Assembly: GCA_033557465.1 (NCBI GenBank)
Contig: CM066035.1
Coordinates: forward strand, 906,285,309 to 906,349,308
Direction: 5' to 3'
Source of the DNA: Ichthyophis bannanicus
Lineage: Eukaryota > Chordata > Amphibia > Gymnophiona > Ichthyophiidae
DNA length: 64,000 nt
The translations under genes were made by a program, and so were the position numbers. The notes under the pieces are model-generated. The model made no database searches and had not been told where the DNA came from. It saw only the letters and a list, made by a program, of their open reading frames with translations. Positions 12,001 through 21,291 of the stretch are shown piece by piece (the stretch's first letter is position 1; every line of letters begins with the position of its first letter).

Positions 12001-12837
12001 CTCGGTATTCATGACCTTCAGAGTAGTTATGGTTTGGTACCTCGGGATTGGTTCCCCTATTTACAACTACGCAGCTATATTTGAAGTTTGGATGGTCAGA
12101 ATCTGCATACAGATATCTGTTCCAAACTCGAGGAATTGCTGTATGCGGGGAGCGTGCATCGGGCCCGGGTGGCCACATTACACAAGGAATCTCTCTCTCT
12201 CAAAGGGTTTCCTGATGAAGGCGTCCTGGCAGCAGCGTGGGCGCATGATCTGGGGGTGGAGCTTAGAGGGGTTGATATGGTACAATTGCTAGCGGATATC
12301 CCTCGGAGACTTAAGCCGGCGGATTTTAGGGATTTGCAATATCGTATTCTGCGACGCTGCCACTTTGCTCCCTGTCGGGCGTATAGGGCGGGTTGCGGGG
12401 CTACCGCGAGCTGCCCCCGGTGTGGGGTGGCCCGAGTGGATCTGGGGCATATGTGGTGGCAATGCTTGGTGGTGGTTAGATTCTGGAAGGCCCTTGTGGG
12501 ATGTCTTACCGGGGTTTTGGGCTGTCCAGTTCAACGGGACCCCAGGGTGTTGGTGTTAGGTATGACCAGCCGGATGGTCGGTCTGGGGGGAGGCCCGAGG
12601 CGTTGGGTCCATAAGGTTCTATTAGTAGCTCGGAGGGTGATTTTGCTGAATTGGCTGCTCCCCTGTGGCCCGACCATGGGTCAGTGGCGAAGGGAGGTAC
12701 ATCGGTTGTTACTGCTCGAGCAACAAGGGGCCAAACATGGGGATGTAGCCACTGATCGGTTCTTGGAGGAATGGGGTCCCTACTTATACACCTTGTCTCC
12801 GCGAGAACGGAGCCGAATCCTTAATGTGCTTGGATGA
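9022..12837 (+). pseudogene. L1-like ORF2: endonuclease-reverse transcriptase with one nonsense codon
   Basis: ATG at 9022; about 1,271 codons in one frame, interrupted only by a TGA at 12082-12084. The N-terminal endonuclease shows LITWNVCGI, FLQETHQS, VNIYGPN, MGGDFNCVLDE, RLDYFLGS and VSDHAFV. The RT shows SYRPISLLNVDIKLLAKVMA, LISFDAEKAFDRVEW, GMRQGCPLSPLLF and ISAFADDILVYL (catalytic FADD). After the stop the same frame continues to a C-terminal cysteine-histidine region (CPRCGVARVDLGHMWWQC) typical of L1 ORF2. The stop would remove about 250 residues, including that zinc-knuckle-like region. The family nicks target DNA and primes cDNA from the nick. Confidence 0.9.
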
Positions 12838-13378
12838 TGAAGTGGTGGGTGGTCTGGCATGGAGGGAGGGAGGGTTGAGGTTGGGAGGGGGGAGGGAGGT
12901 GGGTACCCCTTGAATGTGCATGGTGGTTGTGTGAGGGATTGGAGTGTGGCAGTTGCTGTTAGGTTGTGGCTCGGACTCACACATGTGGGCAGGGAGAGCT
13001 GGGGAATGGGATCTGTGAATGGATGGTGGGTTAGTGGAATAGCAGGGTCGCTGGGTTCCAGAGATCAGGTACACCTACGATGGTGCTCTGGGGGGTAGCG
13101 GAGTTGCCATAAGCACGGGATGTGGCATATATTCTATTGATTTTTCGGTGTGTAGAGCTTCCTGAACGGTGGGTGGCACTGGGGTTTGTAGTGCTTTTCG
13201 TGTATGCTCTTGTCCCCTGAGGAGGGACTGTATATGATACGGGGGGGGGGGGGGTTGGGGGGGGGGTATGGTCCTATTGAACCCTGATTCATGGCTGTGA
13301 TATTCAGTTGATGTGTTAGTGTGATGTTATGGTTTGTTATTGTTGTGTGTGCCGTGTTTAATAAACAAATTTATACAT
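12838..13378 (+). other. L1-like 3' UTR with poly(A) signal
   Basis: Noncoding tail of the LINE. It has a dense guanine run at about 13240-13268 (a second quadruplex candidate), a T/G-rich stretch, and AATAAA at 13360-13365 followed by a short A-rich end. DIRS copy A sequence resumes at about 13379. Confidence 0.75.
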
Positions 13379-13770
13379 AAAACCAGAAGCTGCTTTCTCC
13401 ATGAGGGAAAATTTAGTGAAGGCCTAGGGGCCTAACAGAAAAAACACACCAAGTGGGGAAAAATAAGATATATATATATTTTTTTTTAAAGAAGTAAAGA
13501 AAAAAGACCGGCGGTACCGGGGAAAGCAGACACGCGGCCAAAGAAACAAATTAAAATAACTTCTTCAGCGGTGACAGGAACACGACCTGCTGGCTCCGCG
13601 GAAAAAGAAGAACTGAGGAGAGTTGGTCAGGAAGGCGGGAAGGCAGCGCGCATGCGCTGTGGGAGGCCCCAAAGGTTTTCCTTCTGGGAAGCTGGGGAGC
13701 TTTCCCGTGCAGGCTCCGTCGGTACCGACGTACCCATATGTGAGGACTCATTCCTGCTTGTTCCTGGAGC
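13379..13770 (-). mobile_element. DIRS copy A 5' leader and 5' terminal repeat
   Basis: Matches the leader and outer end of copy B (17650-18037): the same A-rich leader, the accggcggtaccgg segment, the tccgcggaaaaa segment, the cgcatgcgc segment, then gtcggtaccgac and an end reading tgcttgttcctggag. It stops at about 13769 against RT sequence of host copy H, giving the right insertion junction of copy A. Confidence 0.8.
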
Positions 13771-14156
13771 TACACCGCTCCCATGGCCGTGTCGAACAAG
13801 GCTCCGAGATAAACAAGATGCTGCACTGGAAGCAACTGACTCTTGGCTTGGTTCACCATCCAACCCAGCTGTTCCAGAAATTCCACAACACGCGCCGTCG
13901 CCCCAACCGACTCGGCCACCGACCTTGCCCGAATCAACCAGTTGCCCAGGTAGGGCTGCACAAGTATGCCCTCCTTTCGTAACCCCGCTGCCGCCACCAC
14001 CGTCATCACCTTCGTGAACGTGCGCAGCGCCGTAGCCAGCCCAAACGGCAACGCTTGGAACTGAAAACGTCCCACGGGCACTTCAAAGCGCAAAAACCTT
14101 TGATGCTCTGGCCTGATGGGAATGTGCAGATAGTTTCTGTTAAATCTATGGATGAA
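13771..14156 (-). pseudogene. Host DIRS copy H reverse transcriptase, second half
   Basis: Minus-strand RT fragment: RPEHQRFLRFEVPVGRFQFQALPFGLA, FTKVMTVVAAAGLRKEGILVQPYLGNWLIRA, then LVYLGALFDTAMGAV. The position that should read YLDD reads YLGN, so both catalytic aspartates are gone. It is flanked by the insertion junctions of copies A (left) and B (right) and is the continuation of 18043-18243. This DIRS subfamily differs clearly from A, B and C. Confidence 0.8.
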
Positions 14157-14424
14157 AGCACAGTTACTTACCTGTAACAGGTGATCTCTGGGAACAGCAG
14201 GAATAAGTCTTCACAAATGGGTACGTCGGTACCGACGGAGTCTGCGTGGGAACGCTTCCCAGCGTCCAATCAGAAAGCTTTTGGAAGCATCCCAACATGC
14301 CTGCGTGCTGCCTTCCCAACTGCCTCTCCTCAGTTAAGTTTTAAAGCTAAGACAAAGAGAGAGAGAGAGCAAGGAGGGAAAGATAGAGATAGAGAAATGC
14401 AACTCCTAGGGGAGGTGGGTGGGT

Positions 14425-14522
14425 TGTGAAGACTTATTCCTGCTGTTCCCAGAGATCACCTGTTACAGGTAAGTAACTGTGCTATCTCCAGGAACAAGCA
14501 GGAATAAGTCTTCACATATGGG
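14425..14522 (-). repeat. Internal complementary region of DIRS copy B
   Basis: 14425-14483 is the reverse complement of the left terminus (from 14157), with the join near agtaactgtgct. The next 40 bases are a near complement of the right terminus (ending 18037). Such a region, which spans both ends, is the hallmark of DIRS replication through a circular intermediate. Confidence 0.85.
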
Positions 14523-15626
14523 GACTCCCAAGCTCAGATGCCCGGAGGGAGTCCTAGCATGTTGCAAGTCTAGAACAAGCCATGCTATTCCTCAGGACCT
14601 CAGGCATCCTGGGGATGGAGGGTAGGAGTTGAATACAGAAAAGAAGCTGTGGAACAGCTGGCTAGAACAGGGCTTCAAAAGGGGAAGACCCTGTATAGAG
14701 AGCATTTAGTAGTAAAATATTGTAATCTGGGCCTCCCTTGTTGGCATTGCACAAGTGCACTGAGCTACATATGGATCTGATAGAAGAGCCAGTGAATGTG
14801 CTCAAGAGGTACCTCACTGAGAAGTAGAGGTAATAAAGTAGAACAAAAACAAGTGGAGGTCAGAACCCTTCAGGGTGAGAAATAGCCCCAGGGGAAAACT
14901 GGGGTAGTATAAGAGGTAGAGCTTCAGCGGAGACGCAGAAGGTACTATTAAAGAAAGCTGAAGCTGTTTTGGTCCAAAAATAATACAAATCTAGGACCAA
15001 GAGAAAAAATTAGTCTGACCCAACTGGACTGGGGTTGGAATCAATCCATGTAGGGTAGAAAGGGTATGGAGACCCTTGTATCTGATAAGAAAGTAAGGAC
15101 AGACTCAGGAGCGCTAAGCTTTAGAGCAACTGAAGCTCCGCAACGTCTTTCCTAAATGGGGTCAATTAGGAAAGAAAAAGGTACATGGAGAGCTTCAGGA
15201 GTACCTAATCTGAAAAGGTTATGGTAAGGAAAAAGTTTGTTAATTACCACAGGAAGTGGTTATAGGTGTAGCCCCCTAAGTATGCTGGCACAGCATTGAT
15301 AGGGGTAGTGCCCATCTGTCAGGATCATATAGGAATGTAAGAATATCTGAACCTAACAGACAGATATAATGAGATATATTTTTAGATAGATCTGTGTCTC
15401 TCTCTCTCTCTCTCTCTAGAGATAGAGATATATAGATATAGATAGATAGATATAGAGAGAGATGGATACAGATCTATCTAAAAATCTCTCTCATTATATC
15501 TATCTATTTATCTATCTATCTATATATGAAGAGATATCTAGGTAGGTTAGGATAAATTTAGTGCAGATACTGCCAGTGAAAAGAAGCAGACTGCCACCCT
15601 AACCATCAACCAAGAGGGACAATGAT
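14523..15626 (-). other. Noncoding interior of DIRS copy B
   Basis: No ORF resembling a DIRS protein is seen. It includes a GATA/CTCT-rich simple repeat near 15380-15540. It occupies the place where pol and recombinase lie in copy C. Confidence 0.6.
15380..15540. repeat. GATA/TCTA and CT microsatellite
   Basis: Runs of tc, then gata and tcta in both polarities, giving local self-complementarity. It lies inside DIRS copy B. Confidence 0.85.
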
Positions 15627-17652
15627 CTATTGCTGGGTTTGTTGACCCTGTTGAGTTTGTGGATTCTTCAGACCAGGGCGATGTTTCCCCTGTTTGGGAA
15701 CATCTGTATGATGGGTAGATGATGGGTAAAACCTTCTCCCCTTAGGGGAAGAAAGTTTGGTAGGACATTTCCTACCTACTGGGAAAGAAGGTGGTGTAGA
15801 ACAGCCTCTGGAAACAGGAAAGTCAGTGGATAACTGAGTAACCTGGAGTAAAGACTCCTTGTTGAAGAGATTTTCTCCAGTGCAAGGAGTATTTCCCAGT
15901 CTTTCTTCTGCCCATTTGTCCAAGTCTGAAGCTTGGAGCCAGACTCTACGTCGTGCCCCTATAGCTATAGCAGAAGTCCTGCTAACAGACTCAAAGGAGT
16001 CTAGGGAAGCACGAGTAAGAAACCCAGAAATATTTTGAGTATGACTAACCAGTGAGGAATAGTCTGCACTCCTGGGCTCTTGAAGAAAAGGAGTCAAAAG
16101 ATGTAATTTCTTTGACCTCCTCAAGAGATAGACCCATATAAAAAAATATATGAGAGAATTCTTGCTGAAAGCATGGATGTCTGGAAGGTTTGACATCCAA
16201 AAGGCATCTAGTGTCTTAGACTCACGACCTGGCAGACAAGAAGAGTGCTTTTTATTATTCTTCACTCGCCTCATTGCTGATTCTACCACAATGGAATGAT
16301 GAGGAAGTTGAGTCTTTTGAAACCCTGGAGAGGGGGGCACCTGATATAGAAGATCAGTTGCTCTGGAAGGTGGGGGTACCTTTAAAGGAGCTTCCCACAT
16401 TCGTAGAAGGAGATCCTGCAAAGAATGAAGCAAAGGAAGCATTATGTTCTCCTTTGCTTTGCTAGGAACAGAGAGGAATTCTGTATTCCCTTGTGTAGGA
16501 TCCTGTCCAGGAATAGAAATGGCAAGTGATTTTGCCATATCCAGGAGGAAAGTCCGAAAAGAAGGATCCCCAGAGGGAACTTCCCGTGGATAGGCTAGAT
16601 CTGATAAAGAACTAGCGTTGGCACCGAGGGATCTATCTAAGTATATAGGAATAGAAGATCCTGAATGGTGCAGTATGGCCTTAGAGGGTGGTCGCTGGTA
16701 CTGCAGGTCAGGACCAGCGACAATCGGTAACACATCGTCCATGCTAGGGATCGATTCCAAACTCGGTATCGAGGAAAGCGAGCCTGACGAGAGAAGCATG
16801 GAAGGCACCGACAGCAATGGTAATGTGGATATCGGTACCGACTTCGGTACCGTATCTGATACCGGTGGATGAAGGCCAGCCGGTGGCAACTCTAAAAACC
16901 AAGAGTTGCGAATCTGAATTATCGGAACCGAGCCTTCGGTACCGACAGGAGTCGGTACCGATGCGAGTCGGTACCCAGTCCTGCAGACTGGAGATCGATT
17001 CCAGACTCGGCATCGAAGGAAGCGAGTCTATCGATGCACGTCTGGAGGGTACTGACGTTGGTACTAGCATCGGTGCCGGTACCGATACTGGAAAGTCAGT
17101 CTGGAGCATATCCACCGGCCCCGCAGGTACCGAGGACGCCAGACGACTATCCTTGGTGAGGAATGTTTCATCCAACACCAGTGCTGATGCCGGGGTATCG
17201 GTAGCGCTCGAAGCGGATGCCACCACCGGGCATGGCTCAGGTATGTTCTGTGAGGGGTGAACCTCAGGAACAACCTGAAACCCCACACAGGCTTTGGAGG
17301 CCGAAGACTCCCACCGGGGTTTTGAAGCCAGTGGACTCTCGAGGACAAGGCCATAGGCATCTCTATGCTGTGCATGAGAACTGCCGCTCGAGGACTGGCT
17401 AGTCTTAACAGACTGTTTTTGGGTTACCTGATCCTGTGTAGAAGATATGGTTGGTGCCCAGAAACTGGATGGGGACCACGTGTCAAGGGGAACTCTATGT
17501 TGAAAACTTCTTCTCACAATACTATTGCCCGAGGGCTCCGGAGGAAAATGGTCAGGACCCAAGCAGGTTAGACACCAATTGTGAGTGTCTAAAAATAAAG
17601 TTGTACCGCCACAGTTTGTACATTTCTTGGGGAAAGTGGCTGGCGGTTCCAT
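15627..17652 (-). pseudogene. DIRS copy B gag, frameshifted
   Basis: Two overlapping minus-strand frames (16744-17652 and 15627-16889). The first starts MEPPATFPKKCTNCGGTT and has CTNC and CLTCLGPDH zinc-binding pairs. The second holds PPSPGFQKTQLPHHSIVVES, LDSFESVSRTSAIAIGARR and NTPCTGENLFNKE, matching copies A and C. The frame changes near 16800 within a serine/proline-rich tract rich in tcggtaccg words. The C-terminus ends in a glutamine-rich tail. The structural protein of this family packages element RNA. Confidence 0.8.
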
Positions 17653-18042
17653 GAAGGAAGATGGAGAGGCCTAGAAGGCCTGAGAAACCGTGAGACGCTA
17701 AGGAAGAAAAAATATTCCCTAAAAGGGAAAAATTTTACAAGAAAAGAAAAAAGAAACACCGGCGGTACCGGTGGCGTCGGGGAAAGGCAGCCGCGACCAC
17801 AAGAAAACTAAAAAAATAAAAGAAGAATTTTCTGCGGTGACAGGAGGACGTCCTGCCGGCTCCGCGGAAAAACGAAAACTGAGGAGAGGCAGTTGGGAAG
17901 GCGGGAAGGCAGCACGCAGGCATGTTGGGATGCTTCCAAAAGCTTTCTGATTGGACACTGGGAAGCGTTCCCGCGCAGACTCTGTCGGTACCGACGTATC
18001 CATATGTGAAGACTCATTCCTGCTTGTTCCTGGAGACAGCAC

Positions 18043-18510
18043 CTCGCCCGATTTTACTGACCGAATAACTGATTGTAGGGTCTCCATTCGGAAATGTGGC
18101 ACTCTCAAACAGCGGTTCACATGCTTGAGATCTCGAACTGGCCTAAAAGACCCTTCCTTCTTGGGAACCACAAAATAAATAGAGTATTGACCTAACTCGT
18201 ACTGGTCTTGAGGAAACGGAACCACCGCTTGAAGCCGCAGCAAACGTCAAAGCGTTTCAAATACCGCCTCTCTCTTTGTCGAAGAGCCGCATGGAGACAC
18301 CACAAAGGGCCTCCGCCAACGGCCGGGCAAACTCCAGCGTGTACCTGTCGCAGATAATCTCCAGTACCCACTGGTCTTGTTGTTATGGTGGTCCAGACAG
18401 AGTGGAAGCTCTGCAAGCATCCTCCTACTGGAACCTCTGTCTGGACCAACCTCCTTTCATTGTGGCTTCTTTGAGGAGTTCTGTTGGGAACCAAAATACC
18501 CCCGTCCTAA
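18043..18510 (-). pseudogene. Host DIRS copy H reverse transcriptase, first half
   Basis: Minus-strand readings include a WVLEIICDRYTLEF start in one frame. Another frame gives YELGQYSIYFVVPKKEGSFRPVRDLKHVNRCL and METLQSVIRSVKSGEVL, standard N-terminal DIRS RT blocks. The sequence stops at the copy B junction and resumes at 14156 with the SSIDLT block. At least one frame change lies near 18240. Confidence 0.75.
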
Positions 18511-18522
18511 CCCCCGAGCTCC

Positions 18523-20019
18523 TCAAAAGGACTGCCCTCTGGACACAAAGCGACCTCTCTGATATGGAGCAAATTGAGATCCTCTGAACCAGTGAAACTC
18601 CCTACTCTGCCCTTTCTGCAGAGCTCCAGGCTTCAGACCCTTTGGACGGTCCTCCGGGAAATGACCCCCCTTGGAATCTCCCAGATCCTTCACGATCTTT
18701 TCCAAAGCCTCCCCAAACAGCAGCTTGCCCTTGTACGGAAGCTTACTAAGGCGAGTCTTAGAAGAGGCATCCACCGCCCAATTCCTCAACCAGAGGAATC
18801 TCCTTGCGGCAAATCACCGACGCCATGGACTTTGCCGAAATCCTCATGAGATCATAGAAGGCATCAGCGAGATATGCCGCTGCCGACTCCAACTTCGCTC
18901 CCTCCGAGGAAGAGCCGTCTTCCCCCTCAGGATGAGACTCCCCTTGGAGCAAACGAATCGAGGCCCTTGACACATAAGCCCCACAGATAGAGGCCTGTAG
19001 CGAAACAGCACTGGCATCAAACGCCTGCTTAAGTAGAGCCTCCAACTTCCTATCCTGTAGATCTTTAAGTGCCGCTCCGCCCTCCACAGGAATCGTAGTC
19101 TTCTTTGTCACCGCTGCTACTAAGGCAGCCACCTTTGGCATCCGCAGCAATTCCTTCTCCTCCTGCGGCACCGGGTACAGACGACTGATGGCCCGACCAC
19201 CTCGCAGCGTAGCCTCTGGACATTCCCATTCCAACTCCACCATCTGCTTGATCACTCTATGAACTGGAAAACACCTCTGCTCCGCTTTAATACCTTGGAG
19301 CAGAGGGTCCTCCAGCAGTTCCTCCTGAACCGCCGGTAAGGCAATATTCAAGGCCGCCAGCAAATGGGCAATAAGAGCCCCCAGCTCTTCTTTCCTAAAG
19401 ACCCTGAATACACCTTCCTCCAGATCTCCTGTCCACTGATCCAGCCCTGATTCTGAGAGAATTTCTCCCTCCTCAGCTACCTGAGGAACTGAGGACTGCT
19501 GATCAAAGCTATCGGTGCCCGCCTCAAGCACCAAGCCTGTCTTCGAGGATGCCTCACCTGGATACAAAGAAGTGCTATCTCCTCCTCTCGGTATCCCTGA
19601 GAGGGTAGAGGAAGAAACTTTGCCTTGTACCTGTCCAACTTGAGGCAATAGGCTTTATGTAGGGACAAAATGAAATCAGCCGAAAAAAGAGAGACTAAGC
19701 CCCCATGAATACCTGGTACCGGCACCTGGGACACAGGCACAGCCGGAGCAGGCTTTTTAGACTTTGCTCTCTTTTTCCCGGTCTTTTCCTGAAGCGTGGG
19801 AGAAACGGCAGCTTTTTCTAAAATGGCTGCTGTTCCCACCATTTCCGCCTTGCTCTGATGGCCGTCTAACGGATCCAACAACGTCGCTCTATCTTCCATG
19901 CTGTCCTTGAAGCAACGTTCCACACTGCTGCCTCTCCGGAAACAAAATCGGCAGAGCCCCGAGTCAGACAAACCCCGGAGACTCCCGCACTGTGCGCATG
20001 CTGCCGATCCCAGCAGCAT
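18523..20019 (-). pseudogene. Host DIRS copy H gag-like protein
   Basis: Minus-strand pieces in different frames (19477-20019, 18758-19648, 18523-18789). The first begins MLLGSAACAQCGSLRG and has CAQCG and CRFCF pairs suggesting a zinc-binding start. The middle piece is acidic and helical. The last has LPYKGKLLFGEALEKIVKDL and a basic arginine/glycine tail (YQRGRFVSRG), as seen at the end of DIRS gag proteins. It has no close similarity to gag of copies A, B and C beyond this layout. Confidence 0.65.
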
Positions 20020-20340
20020 GCACCTAAACTAACACCGCCCGAAACTCTGCGACGGACGCAGACCCTTAGCTCCGACGTACAGGCCTGCCCCCCACCAAGC
20101 CAAACCTTGTGCGATCAGCAAGCTCCGTGACATACCTGAACTCTTCTGCTGCAAACTTCGCGAACTACCCACCTCCGCTGCTAGCGGGAGAGTAAGTTCG
20201 GTCCCGGAGGCAGAGAGACTGGACTCTGGGGCTCCCAGCTCCTCCCTCTAACTCTCCGGCGAACGGAAGCTCCTCACGAGGCAGGCTCTGCCTCTGCTGC
20301 CCTTCTTGGTAAGCTCCTGCAGCCGAGCTCCGTTCGAGAT
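20020..20340 (-). other. Probable 5' leader of host DIRS copy H
   Basis: GC-rich noncoding stretch upstream of the copy H gag start. No ORF is convincing. It ends at a TA-rich microsatellite. Confidence 0.4.
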
Positions 20341-20392
<52 letters not shown>

Positions 20393-20412
20393 TTATTTAT
20401 TTATTTATTTTT
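20341..20412. repeat. (TA)n then (TTTA)n microsatellite
   Basis: About 25 consecutive TA dinucleotides followed by TTTA units, flanking the copy H leader. Confidence 0.95.
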
Positions 20413-20529
20413 TATTTTGTTTTGCAATCTTTGTCAGATTAACTCTTCTGGGCTTAGTACCCTGCTAGGCCCCCCCCCCTCCTTTCCTATTGCTTTTAAA
20501 TCTCCGTCTCTCCGGGAGCCTGTCAGCCT

Positions 20530-20650
20530 CATGTCCTAGCCAGCTGCTGAGGACTGAAAAACTGAGTCTCTGACACCAGAGGGAGCTGGATAGGCTGTCA
20601 GCAAGACTTTGAGAATTCAGTCCTTAGCTGCTGGAGGAGGTTGACTACCC
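20530..20650. repeat. Inverted repeat, possible outer end of DIRS copy H
   Basis: cagctgctgaggactgaa near 20541 and ttcagtccttagctgctgg near 20619 are imperfect complements flanking a 50-base loop. Position next to copy H suggests a terminal or internal complementary segment, but no partner end is in the window. Confidence 0.35.
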
Positions 20651-20989
20651 TATGGTTCCTGGACTGGCCCGGAGAGACGAAGAGGAATAGGGAGAGGGAG
20701 TTTGAAAGGAGCAATTCTATAACTGCTATGTAAGTTTCTATGCTATAGAAGCTGGAACTCCTCCTTCTAAAGAAATACATTGGGTTAATTTTTTTGGGAG
20801 TGGGGCTCATTTTTCTAGAGCTCCTGATCTGATTTGGCCCATTTTTGAACTCTGTGGACCTGTTTACTAAGCATTTCCTCCATAGAACAAAATAGGTCCC
20901 TGTGTCTTTTTAACAGTTTTTCCCACATGCCAAGTTTCATACATTCCGTTAAATTTTCAGAGACTTAATTTTGCCCCTGATGGATATTC

Positions 20990-21291
20990 TAGACTCCTTT
21001 TATATAATTCTTTCCAAATTCTGTCAGGTTTCAAAAACACCACCACCAGTGCACATAACAAGGCAGAGCAATGAATCAATGAATCAGCAATCATATAAAA
21101 GTTACCTAGTCCATGTCTTACACAACATTATTGTACATAGTTATAACATGTTAACTGTATATAGTTTTAAAGGTTAATTGTACACTGTTTCAAAGTTTAA
21201 TGTAAGGTTTGCTGTGATGTTCTGTGTAAAGCACCCTTGATCTCTGGAAGGGGCGGTATATAAGAGCTTGTTAAATAAATAAATAAATAAA
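20990..21291 (+). mobile_element. L2-tailed SINE or LINE 3' end fragment
   Basis: Ends in ggggcggtatataagagc then taaataaataaataaa, the same tail as L2a and 62455-62617. No ORF. It is probably a 5'-truncated L2 or a SINE using the L2 tail. Confidence 0.6.

Larger units (their letters stand above)
7246..13378 (+). mobile_element. L1/Tx1-superfamily LINE, nearly full length
   Basis: Plus-strand LINE with two ORFs: a coiled-coil ORF1 (7381-8252), a G-rich 770-base spacer, an endonuclease-RT ORF2 (9022-12837) and a 540-base 3' UTR with an AATAAA signal at 13360-13365. Length and order fit L1-like elements of amphibians and fish (L1 or Tx1 group). A single ORF1 frame change and one ORF2 stop are the only obvious lesions, so it is relatively young. 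The 5' edge against L2a near 7246 is approximate. Confidence 0.85.
14157..18042 (-). mobile_element. DIRS copy B, gag-only non-autonomous element
   Basis: Bounded on the left by agcacagttacttacc and on the right by ttcctggagacagcac, with AGCAC (14157-14161 and 18038-18042) at both junctions. It has terminal repeats holding the GTCGGTACCGAC palindrome and an internal complementary region (14425-14522). The only coding region is gag (15627-17652). The 1.1 kb between the complementary region and gag has no RT, RNase H or recombinase reading, so about 3 kb present in copy C is missing. It sits inside the RT gene of copy H. Confidence 0.85.

Noticed and set aside
13379..13770. Separate fourth A/B/C-type DIRS insertion
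   Set aside because: It has only the leader and 5' end, matches what copy A lacks, and lies directly after the LINEs that interrupt copy A.
15380..15540. CRISPR-like repeat array
   Set aside because: Simple tetranucleotide microsatellite in a eukaryotic genome; no spacers.
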